Assembly (NCBI RefSeq): GCF_029510815.1
Contig: NZ_CP120360.1
Span: 806,001-870,000, forward strand
Source: Janibacter sp. DB-40
Lineage (GTDB): Bacteria; Actinomycetota; Actinomycetes; Actinomycetales; Dermatophilaceae
Direction: 5' to 3'
Length of the DNA: 64,000 bases
This document shows, piece after piece, positions 17,570-26,945 of the stretch. Position 1 is the first letter of the stretch; the number at the start of each line of letters is the position of its first letter. The notes beneath the pieces are model-generated. The model had not been told where the DNA came from and made no database searches. It saw nothing but the letters and a program-made list of their open reading frames with translations. The translations under genes and the position numbers were made by a program.

Positions 17570-18456
17570 GCAGCGCGGTTGACGACGCTCGCGGCACTGC
17601 TACGCCGGTTACCAGATACGTTGATGCCAGGCGTTTGCACCCGGTGGGTCGGCGCCCTTGGCTTGGACGGTACCTCCATGATCTGTGGCGACGCCGTGCC
17701 TTCATCATCGCGGACTCACGGGCGAAGACGATCACCACGAATCGGGACATGCTCTTGGGGAACGTGTGGCTGATCGGTCGACCACTCCTCGATGGAGCCA
17801 CCTATTTCATCATCTTCGGCCTGCTCTTCGGGGCACGCGACGGGATCGAGAACTTCGTCGGCTACTTGCTCATCGGGATCTTCCTTTTCGGCTACACCTC
17901 TCGTTCGCTGACCTCAGGGATCTCCTCGATCCCTGGTGGCAAGAACCTCATCCGCACGTTCTCGTTCCCGCGTGCCGTTGTGCCGCTCGCGACCTGGCTG
18001 CGGGAGAGCTTCTCGACGATCCCCACGGTGCTGACGATGCTCGTGTTGATCCTCGCCATCCCGCCGCACGCCCCGATCACGGTCTGGTGGCTGCTCTTTC
18101 CTGCCGTCCTTCTGCTACAGACGATGTTCAACGTCGGACTCGTGCTCTATGCCTCGCGGTTTGGTGCTGCCGTGCCCGACAGCAAGGTTGTCGCCGGCTT
18201 TTTCAGCCGGATCTGGATGTACGGCTCCGGTGTGATGTTCTCCATCGAGAGGCTCAGCGAGGGGCACCCCGCCGCCATGGCGATCTCGGAGCTGAATCCC
18301 CTGTACTGCGTACTTCAGCTCGCGCGAGCGAACCTGCTCTACTCATCGCCAGGGGACCCAAAGCTCTGGGCAGTCCTGGCGACGTGGGCGCTGGTGACTC
18401 CCATCTTCGGCTTTCTCTACTTCTGGCATGGCGAGGAGCACTACGGCCGTGAGTGA
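17566..18456 (+). CDS. ABC-2 type polysaccharide exporter permease
   Basis: 296 residues with six hydrophobic segments after a long N-terminal cytoplasmic region (RYLHDLWRRRAFIIADSRAK). It belongs to the Wzm/TagG family that, with the next ATPase, moves lipid-linked glycans across the membrane. The start ATG at 17566 overlaps the preceding stop by 4 nt (ATGA) and has AAGGAA upstream; a longer frame starting at 17503 lies inside the glycosyltransferase gene. The family gives no substrate information, but the locus points to a rhamnose- and ManNAcA-containing glycan. Confidence 0.9.
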   Translation: MSSAVDDARGTATPVTRYVDARRLHPVGRRPWLGRYLHDLWRRRAFIIADSRAKTITTNRDMLLGNVWLIGRPLLDGATYFIIFGLLFGARDGIENFVGYLLIGIFLFGYTSRSLTSGISSIPGGKNLIRTFSFPRAVVPLATWLRESFSTIPTVLTMLVLILAIPPHAPITVWWLLFPAVLLLQTMFNVGLVLYASRFGAAVPDSKVVAGFFSRIWMYGSGVMFSIERLSEGHPAAMAISELNPLYCVLQLARANLLYSSPGDPKLWAVLATWALVTPIFGFLYFWHGEEHYGRE

Positions 18457-19327
18457 TCCCGCGACCCCTGATGCAATCATCGACGACACCAGCGTCGCCG
18501 TCCGCAGACTGAGAATGACCTACCGGGTCATCGCCGATGAGGAGGACGGTGGGCGGCGCTGGTCTCCGTGGCGTCGCACCGTCCGTGTGCACGCGCTCAA
18601 GGACGTCAGCTTCGTGGCCCGGCAGGGGGAGATCGTCGGTGTATTGGGGGCCAATGGCTCGGGCAAGTCGACCCTGTTGCGCATCATCGCGGGCTTGGAG
18701 CCTCCCACGTCCGGGACGGTTCTCGCCACGAGCACACCGACCTTCCTCGGGGTCAATGCTGCCCTGCAGCCGGACCTGCCGGGGACGACGAATGTGCAGC
18801 TCGGCCTGCTGGCCATGGGGCTGACTCCGGCGCAGGCCCGAGCGGCGCATGACGACGTCATCCAGCTGGCTGCTCTGGGAGCGGCCATCCACCGCCCCAT
18901 GAAGACATACTCCTCCGGTATGGGAAGCCGACTGCGTTTCGCCATCGCCGCTGCGGCTCGCCCAGACATACTCCTGATCGATGAGGCACTGGCTACGGGT
19001 GATGCTGCCACGAAGACGCGCAGCGAGGAGCGGATGAATCAGATCCGTGAGGACGCCGGGACGATCTTCTTGGTCTCCCACGCAGCCCAGATGATCGAGG
19101 AGATGTGCACCCGCGCGATCTGGCTGCATGAGGGCGAGATCATCTGCGACGGGCCTGCCCGGACGACCGCTCGGGCATATCGCTGGTGGGCTTGGTGCAT
19201 CGCCCAGGGTGAGGAGGACAAGGCGGCGACGGTCCTCGAGGACGTTGTCAGCAAGTACACCCCTGTAGATGTACAGCTCACGCCCACTCGGCGCAGTCGC
19301 CCTGATATGAAGAGGGCGAGGAGTTGA
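18449..19327 (+). CDS. ABC-2 polysaccharide exporter ATPase
   Basis: 292 residues of the Wzt/TagH type. Walker A LGANGSGKST, signature YSSGMGSRLRFAIA, Walker B DILLIDEAL and the switch His in FLVSHAAQMIEEM are intact. It lacks the long C-terminal carbohydrate-binding domain of Wzt proteins, ending about 35 residues after the core. GTG at 18449 with GAGGAG 10 nt upstream is preferred over the ATG at 18428; either start lies inside the permease gene, giving coupled translation. Confidence 0.92.
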   Translation: MSDPATPDAIIDDTSVAVRRLRMTYRVIADEEDGGRRWSPWRRTVRVHALKDVSFVARQGEIVGVLGANGSGKSTLLRIIAGLEPPTSGTVLATSTPTFLGVNAALQPDLPGTTNVQLGLLAMGLTPAQARAAHDDVIQLAALGAAIHRPMKTYSSGMGSRLRFAIAAAARPDILLIDEALATGDAATKTRSEERMNQIREDAGTIFLVSHAAQMIEEMCTRAIWLHEGEIICDGPARTTARAYRWWAWCIAQGEEDKAATVLEDVVSKYTPVDVQLTPTRRSRPDMKRARS

Positions 19328-21606
19328 CCCTTCCTGTGCTCGCTGATGGTTGGACCCCGGCCGGGGCCGATTACTCACGCTTCGCGTCGGTGAGAGCATG
19401 GGAGAGCGTCCAGGACTTCCTTGCCGGATCGCTACTGGAGGTCGGCGTCGACATCATCCGCCTGCCCTCAGGTGACCACCTCGACGTGCTCGTGGGCGGA
19501 GAGGGAGACCTCGAGGGAGGATGTCTTCCCGTCTTCTTTTCCGGGGCATTGCGGGGGCGCCAAGAGATTGTGCCTCCGGTCTTCTCCGGCGCCAACCTCA
19601 GCCGGGTGGTCGGCGGGCGGTACCTCGCGTTGAGCGACTCTCTCGTAGCGGCGGAGGACGAGCTCACGCTGGGATGGTATGGGGGGCGGGCGGGTGACGG
19701 CGCCCAAGAGGTGATCGCCGCAATCCTCGAGCACGCGCACCGAATCTTCGCGTATGAGCCCTTGCTGGTTGGCGGATCCGGGGGCGGATACGCCGTTCTC
19801 GACCAGCTGCGACGAGCTCGAGTGCCCACGGCTGGCTTGGTGTGGAACCCTCAGACCGACGTCTTGGGCTATCTGCCGCAGTCCGTGGAGCAGTACCTCA
19901 CACGGGCACTCGCATTGACTCTGGGGGAGTATCGAGCGATGCCCGAAGTCCACCGCCGGGCGCGGGCCACAGAGGCCGGGATCGATCTCAGCGTTGTCGG
20001 TTCGACGGGTAGCCCGGTGGCCACGAGGCTGCTCGTTCTCCAGAACGCCACTGATACACACGTGGCTCACCACATGGGCCCCTACCTCGACCAGAGTACC
20101 CTGACCGAGGGTCAGGACGGGTTGTGGTCACGACCCGGAGAGGCGTGGCTGATCTCTGACATGGGTTCTGGTCATGATCCTCCTTCACGGGACACCTTGG
20201 AGGAGGCGTTGAGAAGGATGTGCCACCCCGGCGTCGATCCGATCGAGGTGGCGCGCGAACTTCGACGCAGCCAATTGGCGCCCACCCCCGATCGACAGAT
20301 TCTCCCGGTGGATCTCAGAGGCACCGTCGACGACCCCTTCTCCGTCATGGATGTGCGTGGTACTCAGGATGAGTGCGGCATGGTCCGGCTGTGGATGGAC
20401 CGATCTGAGGGCCTCCCCGAGACGACAGAGGTCGAGGTCGACCTGAGCGCTCCGTCGGGAGCGTGGCCCCGCCCGATCACCGATAGAGGACTCGCATTCC
20501 TCTCCCAGGATACGGACGTGATCTCGGTGCGCGCACGGGACGCGTTCGGTCACGCGCTCGGCGAGACCTCGCTCCGCCTGGGTCGAGGGCACGAGCACCC
20601 CAGGGTGTTGATCGTGGGCAGTTGTGTATCCCGGGACGTCATTCCTTTCGCGCATCCCGAGCCGCTGATCGTGGGGTACGAGGCGAGGCAGAGCCTGATC
20701 AGCGCCTTCTCCGCTGCGGGGCCGGTCCCGGCCGAGGTGGCTGGGCTAAGCAGTGCCTTCCAGCGTCGGATGCTGGAGGCTGATCACGGCAGCACGCTCC
20801 CGGACCGCGTTCGCGACCTGGCCTCCTCGGCGGACCTGCTGGTGTGGGACATCGTCGACGAGCGACTCGGGGTCCGCGTCCATGACGATGGCACGATCAC
20901 GACCGACACCGTGGAGCGGCGGGCGCTTCGCGGTGACGGCGCTGTCCGCAGCGGAACTCGTCACGTCCCCTTCGGTTCCCATGAACATCGCGCGCTCTTC
21001 CGCGCGGCGCTGGAGAACTGGCGCGAGCTACTCGAGGAGACGGGCCTGCTGCGCAGGACCGTGCTGCTGGCGCCGCCGTGGGCGATGAGGACCACGTCAG
21101 GATCCCCCACCCAGCCCAGTTTCGGCGTCAGTGCCGAAGAGGGGAACGCTGTGTCTGCGCACTACCTCGAGCTGATCCACGAGGTGGTCGGGGTCGACGT
21201 CGTGGGCGTGGATGTCGCTACGAGGGCGGGCGAATCGCACCGTTGGGGGCCGGCGCCGTTTCACTTCGATGAGGCGACGGAGTCAGCGCTGGCGAAGGAG
21301 GTCGTTGCGCGCATGCCCGGAGCGCCCGACCTTGGTGGCTTGACCCGTTCAATGAGCGGCGCATCCGTGTCGGTGGGGCCAGGATTCGAAGGGTCACTGG
21401 TCGTGGTAACCGCTCTGCCAGCCGGTGCCAAGGTCGCGTATCACCTGTTTCGCGGCGGCACTCGTGTATCTATGCAGGGGTACGGCCCACAGCGTCCGCA
21501 CACGTTCTGGCGTCTCGGGCCAGGGAGCTACCGCGTTCGGGCGTTCGTTCTCCACCCCGACGGACGGCGAGAGGCGGTCACATCGGTGCCAGTCACCATC
21601 GCCTGA
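19324..21606 (+). CDS. alpha/beta-hydrolase-like protein fused to a DUF6270 (SGNH-like) domain
   Basis: 760 residues, no signal peptide or membrane segment. N-terminal module (1-310): the nucleophile elbow GGSGGG (Ser152), LQNATDTHVAHH (Asp244) and GSGHDPPSRD (His284) give a full Ser-Asp-His set. After a beta-rich linker (320-420) comes a DUF6270 domain (428-662) with GSCVSRD (432-438), YEARQSLISAF and WGPAPFHF (His647), which I read as SGNH blocks I and V. The C-terminus (680-760) looks like a small beta domain. Start TTG 19324 overlaps the ATPase stop; GTG 19336 is an alternative. Paralogues are at 33145 and 36377. Glycan acyl transfer or ester hydrolysis is inferred. Confidence 0.75.
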   Translation: MTLPVLADGWTPAGADYSRFASVRAWESVQDFLAGSLLEVGVDIIRLPSGDHLDVLVGGEGDLEGGCLPVFFSGALRGRQEIVPPVFSGANLSRVVGGRYLALSDSLVAAEDELTLGWYGGRAGDGAQEVIAAILEHAHRIFAYEPLLVGGSGGGYAVLDQLRRARVPTAGLVWNPQTDVLGYLPQSVEQYLTRALALTLGEYRAMPEVHRRARATEAGIDLSVVGSTGSPVATRLLVLQNATDTHVAHHMGPYLDQSTLTEGQDGLWSRPGEAWLISDMGSGHDPPSRDTLEEALRRMCHPGVDPIEVARELRRSQLAPTPDRQILPVDLRGTVDDPFSVMDVRGTQDECGMVRLWMDRSEGLPETTEVEVDLSAPSGAWPRPITDRGLAFLSQDTDVISVRARDAFGHALGETSLRLGRGHEHPRVLIVGSCVSRDVIPFAHPEPLIVGYEARQSLISAFSAAGPVPAEVAGLSSAFQRRMLEADHGSTLPDRVRDLASSADLLVWDIVDERLGVRVHDDGTITTDTVERRALRGDGAVRSGTRHVPFGSHEHRALFRAALENWRELLEETGLLRRTVLLAPPWAMRTTSGSPTQPSFGVSAEEGNAVSAHYLELIHEVVGVDVVGVDVATRAGESHRWGPAPFHFDEATESALAKEVVARMPGAPDLGGLTRSMSGASVSVGPGFEGSLVVVTALPAGAKVAYHLFRGGTRVSMQGYGPQRPHTFWRLGPGSYRVRAFVLHPDGRREAVTSVPVTIA

Positions 21607-21705
21607 TTGGCGTGCGCCACAACAGTGCGCGGAACTGATAAATGCGGGTCCTGGCCCTGCAGGATGAGGTACCCAAGTCCATGCCACTGCTGATGTTCGA
21701 ATCGG

Positions 21706-22458
21706 TTAACGGCCGCTGGCAGCCACCGGCCGAATGCCCGCGGCAAGGTGCGCGTAGGCCGCCTCAGTGTAGTGGAAAGGGCTCGGCCCCCACTTGTGCT
21801 CACGGGTCGAGGTCGTCAGCTCCGCCGGAAGGGTGAGTACTGGCCACCCGAGGCTTCGGACCCGCTCGTAGTAGCGGCGGTACTGCTCGTTGGCGCGCTC
21901 CGGGGGTAGGTCCCAGTCGGAAGTGCCCAGAGGATCGCCGTCGTCCAGACTGCTCGCCCAGTCTGTCCCCAAGACGATCACCCGCTCCTCGAGGCCGAGC
22001 GCAGCCACGGTGGTGGCCAATCGAGCAAAGGAGGGCGACCAGAGGGCGAAGTGCTCGTCGGTGCCGAAGTCGATCTGGTGCCCGTCACGGGTGGCCTCGG
22101 CGTCGCCGGCCCGCCACAGCTCGGCGAGGCGGCTGACGTAGCCGCCGCCGACCTCGACGACACCGCCCCGCTCGTCGATGAGGTCGATGACGAGCACGTC
22201 GACCTCGTCGGCCCGACGGGCGAGCTGGGCGAGGGCATCACCCTCGATGTCGCCCTTCACGTTGCGCCGCTGGAAGGGGGACTCGATGGGCTCGAGCTTC
22301 GGCCAGACGCCCTCGGCCGGGTGGCCCGCGCTCACCGCGGACTGACGGGCGATGTAGGCGATGAGCTCGTGGGTGTCGCCCATGGTCTCCAGGGTGTCCC
22401 GGGAGACGCAGCTGCCGTAGATGAAGGTGCGGACGCGGTCCTGCCCGTCGGTGCTCAC
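21706..22458 (-). CDS. free-standing DUF6270 SGNH-like protein
   Basis: 250 residues. IYGSCVSRDTLE (residues 14-25), YIARQSAVSAG, LVIDLIDERGG and HKWGPSPFHYTEAAY match the DUF6270 domain fused to the hydrolase at 19324-21606. The Ser/Cys of GSC and the His of PFH are candidate catalytic residues. GTG at 22458 overlaps the stop of the large glycosyltransferase gene (GTGA), so it is cotranslated with it. Its role is unknown; in glycan clusters the fold suggests esterase or acyltransferase chemistry. The gap to the convergent 19324 gene is 99 nt and holds nothing I can name. Confidence 0.8.
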   Translation of the reverse strand: MSTDGQDRVRTFIYGSCVSRDTLETMGDTHELIAYIARQSAVSAGHPAEGVWPKLEPIESPFQRRNVKGDIEGDALAQLARRADEVDVLVIDLIDERGGVVEVGGGYVSRLAELWRAGDAEATRDGHQIDFGTDEHFALWSPSFARLATTVAALGLEERVIVLGTDWASSLDDGDPLGTSDWDLPPERANEQYRRYYERVRSLGWPVLTLPAELTTSTREHKWGPSPFHYTEAAYAHLAAGIRPVAASGR

Positions 22459-25400
22459 GCGGTGCCTCCGGTGATGATCTCGGTCAGCTGGGTGGTCGTC
22501 CGCTCGTGGGAGAAGGCCGCACGGGCCTGCTCGGCGAAGGCCTCGCCGTCGCGGGGCGCGGTGGCGATCCGCTCGACCATCGACTCGACGTCGGGGCTGA
22601 TCCACTCGCGCGGGTAGATCAGGTCCGAGCCCGGCCAGGCGAGCAGCGCCGGCAGCGCGCCCGACGCCGCACCGTCGGCGACCGTGAGGTGGAAGGACTC
22701 GAAGTCGCTCGTCGACAGGGCCACGCCGATGCCCTGGTACCACTGCGCCATGTCGTCGCCGTGGCCGTCGAGCACGACCGCCCCGGGACGCTCGGCGTTG
22801 ATCCGGTCGATGCGGGCGAACTGCTCCTCGTAGTACGCCATCTCGTCGGGGCGCTGGGCCATCCAGGGGTAGTCGGCGGGGGTCTTGCCCTTGACCCGCA
22901 GGGTGTGGTCGAGGCCGCGGGCGTGCAGGCCCTCGAGCACGTCGAGGGCCCGGTCGAGCCGCTTCGGCCGGGCGACGATGCCGACGAGGCCGAGGGTCGT
23001 CTCCGCCCCGGGGGACTTCGGCAGGTCGAGACCATCGAGGTCCACTGCATTGGGCACGACGTGCGCCTTGTCCGCCGGCACGCCGTGGCCGGCCACGGCC
23101 GCGTCGCGGATGAGGTCGCCGACGAAGACGTAGGCGTCGACCGCCGAGTGCTTGATCGAGGCGAGGTAGGGGCGGCGCAGCTCCTGCGAGTGGACCCGCA
23201 CGACGAGGCGCTGGCCCGGCATGAGGTGCTTGCTGTACCAGACCGCGTTGCCCAGGCCCCACTCGCAGACGACGACGTCGGCGCCCTGCAGCAGACGGCT
23301 GGAGCGCTCCTCGTCGTGGTTGGCGTGGTCGGTCCACTCGTCGATCTCGACCTCGTGACCGGAGGCCCGCAGGTCGCGGATCATCGCCCGGGCGAACTTC
23401 AGGTCGTGGCCGGCGACGACGACCTTGAGGTGGCGCGTCGGGCGACCGGCGTCGGCCGGGTCCGTGGTGCCGTGCTCGATGCCGGGCGAGGCCGCGGGGA
23501 GGGTGAGGTGGACCCCCTTCGCGTCGTCCTGATCGAGACCGGTCTCGTAGGGGCGCGGGCTCCGGTGGTGCGTGCGGATGACGCTGCGGTGGACCATCGC
23601 GGGGCCGGACATCGGTGCCCGGGTCTCGTGGGCGAAGGCGTCGCCGGCCGCGTGGTCGGGGTCGACGGCGCCGCTGATCCGCTCCCAGTTGCCGAAGCTG
23701 CGGGTGTGCAGCAGGTCCTCCATGCCGGTGCGGGTCGCGACCGGCTCCTCGAGGCGCACGACGTAGTCGGCGGTCATCGCGTTGTATAGGCCGCGGCCGT
23801 CCCAGGCGTGGACGTCGACCCCGAGGTGGGCGAGGCGCTCGCGGGCGGCCTCGGCGTCGCCGACGACGAGGACCCGGGTCGGCAGGACCGACTGGTGGGC
23901 CAGCGAGTCGAGGACCTCGGTGCGGAAGTCGTCGACGATCGCCGCGTACGTGGGCAGCACGTCGCCGCGGGTCGGGATGCCTGCGGTGCGGGTCAGCAGG
24001 AGCATCGCGCTCGTCACGGTGTGCGAGCGCAGGACGGTGCGCATCTGACGCCAGGCCTCGCGCAGGCGGGCCTGCGGGTCGCGGGACCACAGGCCGAGCG
24101 AGGCACGCCAGAGGTCGGAGTCGTTGGTCGCAGGGATCGTCGGGCCGAGCGTCTCGCCGATGCCGCGGCCCGGGCCCGAGAGGACGACACCACCGCAGGC
24201 GGCGACCTCGACGACGCGTCGGGAGAACATCGTCGGGGAGTCGGCGACGGAGTTGACGTTGAGGTTGGCCAGGTGCGACTTGTAGGAGTCGATGACCTCG
24301 TCGTAGGGGAGCGAGCCGCGCACGTTGCCGCGGAAGATCGCGGGGAAGTGGTACGGCGAGTCCGGGATCGCGGCCTGGCGGTCGTAGATCGCCAGGCCGA
24401 AGGGCTGGGCCACGGTGAGCAGGCGGCTGAGCTCGGCGGAGCGCTTCGCGTAGCGCTCGCCGTAGTAGGTGCCGGCGTAGGCGACGGAGGGGTCGTAGGC
24501 GCGCGCGCCGGGCAGCGGGTTGTGGATGAGCGGCTGGGCGTAGAAGGGCAGCCCCGAGGCGGTGCGGACCGTGCCCACCCCGGCGGCGAGGTAGCGCGGG
24601 ACGCAGTTGGCATCGGTCGTGAAGACGTGGTCGCACAGCGAGGCGGTCGCGATGAATCGCTCGATGTGGACCGGGTCCTCCTTGTTCCAGAAGACCGAGG
24701 GGATGCCGAGCTCGCGGGCCCGCGCGAGCAGTGCGACGACGTCGGCGTGCTCGTCGTCGTCATACCGGCCGACTCCACGCAGCCACTGGCCGTCGTTGCC
24801 CTTCCACGCCGACTCGACGAAGACGAGGTCGAGGCCGTCGAGCTGGTCGCGCCACCCCTGTCGGTCCAGTGGCACGAGGTCGAAGGTGGGGCGCAGCGTC
24901 TCGGTGGTGAACTCGTCGGCGATGATCCCGACCCGCAGGGACCGCAGGTCACGGTCGGTGCTGGCGTCGTGGGCAGCGACTACCGCGGTCGCGCGGGCGT
25001 GGGCGTCGCGGAAGGCCTCGGCGACCTGCAGCCAGGTGCGCTCGTCGAGGGTCCACAGCCGGCTGCGGCGGCCGAGGTCGGCGCGGGCGTCCTCGTCGGC
25101 GAGGAGCGGCCGCAGGGCGTCGGCCAGCGAGCGCGCGTCGTCGGCCGGGACGACGACGGCGCGCTCGCCCTCGGCCCCCGCGAGGGTGCGGTGCGGTGAG
25201 ACGTCGGAGAGGACGACGGCCTTGGCGCAGGAGAAGGCCTCGAGCGGCTTGAGCGGCGAGACCATCTCGGTGACGGGCAGCGAGCGGCGGGGGCACGGCA
25301 TGACGTCGAAGAGGCTGATCATCCGCTGCATCTCGCTCGCCGGGACCCGCCCGACGAAGCGCACGGTGTCACCGAGGCCGAGCTCGTCGGCCTGCTTCTT

Positions 25401-26945
25401 GAGCGCGGGCTCCGCGGCGCCCGAGCCGGCGAGGACGAGCTGAGTGTCGACCCCTTCGTCACGCAGGAGGGCGACGGCGTCGACGAGCAGGTCGAGACCC
25501 TCGTAGCCGACCATCGAGCCGGCGAAGCCGATGACGGGCACGTCGGTGCGCACGCGGTGCTGCCGGGCGTATGCCTCGTCCTTGGGCAGCGGGACGAAGA
25601 CGCCGGGGTCGACGGCATTGGGCGCCAGGGTGATCTTGTCGGCGGAGACGCCGCGGCGGATCAGCTCTTGCCGGGTCTCCTCGGTGATGGCGAGGACGGC
25701 GTCGGCCTCGGTCGCGACGAGCGTCTCGAAGTCGGCCTGCTGCTGGTAGCGCTCGGTCTGCTCCCAGTCCTGCTTGCCGGAGGCCTCGGTGACCTCCCAC
25801 AGCCCCCGCACCTCGTAGACGAAGGGAACACCCACGCGCCGCGCGGCGATGAGCGCGGCGAGACCGGTGACGTGGTTGGAGGCGGACTGGATGAGCGAAG
25901 GGCGGCGCAGCCGGGCCTCCCGCACGAAGGCGTCGGCACAGGCGAGGATGTAGTGGTCGATCGGCGTGGAGCCGAGGCGCGGCCCGGGCAGGTGGGTGTA
26001 GTCGACACCGTCGAGCGTGCTCACCTGGCGGCGGGCCTTGGGCGCCTTCTTGTCGACCTGGCTGTCCCAGGGGTAGCCGACCCGGGCGACGACCGAGACG
26101 TCGACGCCGGCGTCGCCGAGGCCGGCTGCGACACCGCGGGTGCGGGTCGAGTAGCCGTTGGTGTTGTACGCGGGCGTCGAGTGGACGCAGTAGAGCAGGC
26201 GGCCGGGCTCCGGCACGTAGGCAGTACCGCTCGAGCGTGGCGGGATAGAGAGACCCTGTCGATCGATGCGTTGTGCGGCCCTCGCGCGCATCACGAGGTC
26301 GTGTTGCTTGGTGTCGCTCTGATCGATGAGGGAGGCATGATCGACGACGAGGCGATTGGCTTCGCTGATGGATCCCAAGCCATACCAAGCGCGCGTCAGT
26401 GCGTGTGTCAACCGTCGACTGGACGGGTCATCGCGAAGGTCCCGGAGCAGATCCTCGTAGGTCAGGTCTGACAGGGGGACGGTGGCGACAGTTGGCGCAG
26501 TCGCGGCTGTCTCCACCGCCTCGTCCGGGGAAGTGTCAGCGTCGCCACGTTCGTTCGCGCTCGTGGCTCCTCCGCCTCTGAATACGCGAGCCGGAGCTGT
26601 CAGGGACTTGCCGACCTTCATCGCGCGCGAAGCCCGAACGCGCTTGAGATCATCACGCAGGCGGGCGTTCTCTGCTCGATAGGCATCGAGGGCACTCCGA
26701 GCCGTTCCGAGTTCGGAGAAGTAGCGCTCCGCACGGGCCGTAGCGGATGCTCGCTCGGTTTCCAGCTCGGCCAGACGCTCTTGAGCCTTGCGCAGATTGG
26801 CCTTGGAGGTCTTCGCCTTGCGCGCTTCCTTGCGCAGCGCCTCGAACTCCTCCACGGCTGCCTCAGGATTTGAGGCGATGAAGCGTCTCAACTGGATGCT
26901 CAGGAAGCTGACATCGGGGGACTCTTCAGGGTGGTTAGTCGTCAC
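22455..26945 (-). CDS. giant four-module glycosyltransferase
   Basis: 1496 residues. Order: coiled coil (33-107), low-complexity linker (120-160), GT4 module (250-640; VHSTPAYNTNGYSTRTRG, KPLEAFSCAKAVVLSD), CgeB/DUF3880-like module (660-1000; FVESAWKGNDGQW, FWNKEDPVHIERF, SRRVVEVAACGGVV), short GT2-like remnant (about 1005-1150, no clear DxD), second GT4 module (1160-1490; VVPNAVDLDG, STSDFESFHLTVADGAASG). It is soluble and presumably membrane-associated through its partners. GTG at 26945 overlaps the acetyltransferase gene by 11 nt. Such a protein may assemble several linkages of a repeat unit. The CgeB-GT2 pair is shared with the 34480 protein. Confidence 0.88.
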   Translation of the reverse strand: MTTNHPEESPDVSFLSIQLRRFIASNPEAAVEEFEALRKEARKAKTSKANLRKAQERLAELETERASATARAERYFSELGTARSALDAYRAENARLRDDLKRVRASRAMKVGKSLTAPARVFRGGGATSANERGDADTSPDEAVETAATAPTVATVPLSDLTYEDLLRDLRDDPSSRRLTHALTRAWYGLGSISEANRLVVDHASLIDQSDTKQHDLVMRARAAQRIDRQGLSIPPRSSGTAYVPEPGRLLYCVHSTPAYNTNGYSTRTRGVAAGLGDAGVDVSVVARVGYPWDSQVDKKAPKARRQVSTLDGVDYTHLPGPRLGSTPIDHYILACADAFVREARLRRPSLIQSASNHVTGLAALIAARRVGVPFVYEVRGLWEVTEASGKQDWEQTERYQQQADFETLVATEADAVLAITEETRQELIRRGVSADKITLAPNAVDPGVFVPLPKDEAYARQHRVRTDVPVIGFAGSMVGYEGLDLLVDAVALLRDEGVDTQLVLAGSGAAEPALKKQADELGLGDTVRFVGRVPASEMQRMISLFDVMPCPRRSLPVTEMVSPLKPLEAFSCAKAVVLSDVSPHRTLAGAEGERAVVVPADDARSLADALRPLLADEDARADLGRRSRLWTLDERTWLQVAEAFRDAHARATAVVAAHDASTDRDLRSLRVGIIADEFTTETLRPTFDLVPLDRQGWRDQLDGLDLVFVESAWKGNDGQWLRGVGRYDDDEHADVVALLARARELGIPSVFWNKEDPVHIERFIATASLCDHVFTTDANCVPRYLAAGVGTVRTASGLPFYAQPLIHNPLPGARAYDPSVAYAGTYYGERYAKRSAELSRLLTVAQPFGLAIYDRQAAIPDSPYHFPAIFRGNVRGSLPYDEVIDSYKSHLANLNVNSVADSPTMFSRRVVEVAACGGVVLSGPGRGIGETLGPTIPATNDSDLWRASLGLWSRDPQARLREAWRQMRTVLRSHTVTSAMLLLTRTAGIPTRGDVLPTYAAIVDDFRTEVLDSLAHQSVLPTRVLVVGDAEAARERLAHLGVDVHAWDGRGLYNAMTADYVVRLEEPVATRTGMEDLLHTRSFGNWERISGAVDPDHAAGDAFAHETRAPMSGPAMVHRSVIRTHHRSPRPYETGLDQDDAKGVHLTLPAASPGIEHGTTDPADAGRPTRHLKVVVAGHDLKFARAMIRDLRASGHEVEIDEWTDHANHDEERSSRLLQGADVVVCEWGLGNAVWYSKHLMPGQRLVVRVHSQELRRPYLASIKHSAVDAYVFVGDLIRDAAVAGHGVPADKAHVVPNAVDLDGLDLPKSPGAETTLGLVGIVARPKRLDRALDVLEGLHARGLDHTLRVKGKTPADYPWMAQRPDEMAYYEEQFARIDRINAERPGAVVLDGHGDDMAQWYQGIGVALSTSDFESFHLTVADGAASGALPALLAWPGSDLIYPREWISPDVESMVERIATAPRDGEAFAEQARAAFSHERTTTQLTEIITGGTA

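Noticed and set aside
21706..24636. 976-residue minus-strand frame
   Set aside because: Only the last 250 codons, from GTG 22458, encode the DUF6270 protein; the rest is an Arg/Pro-rich shadow of the giant glycosyltransferase in another frame.
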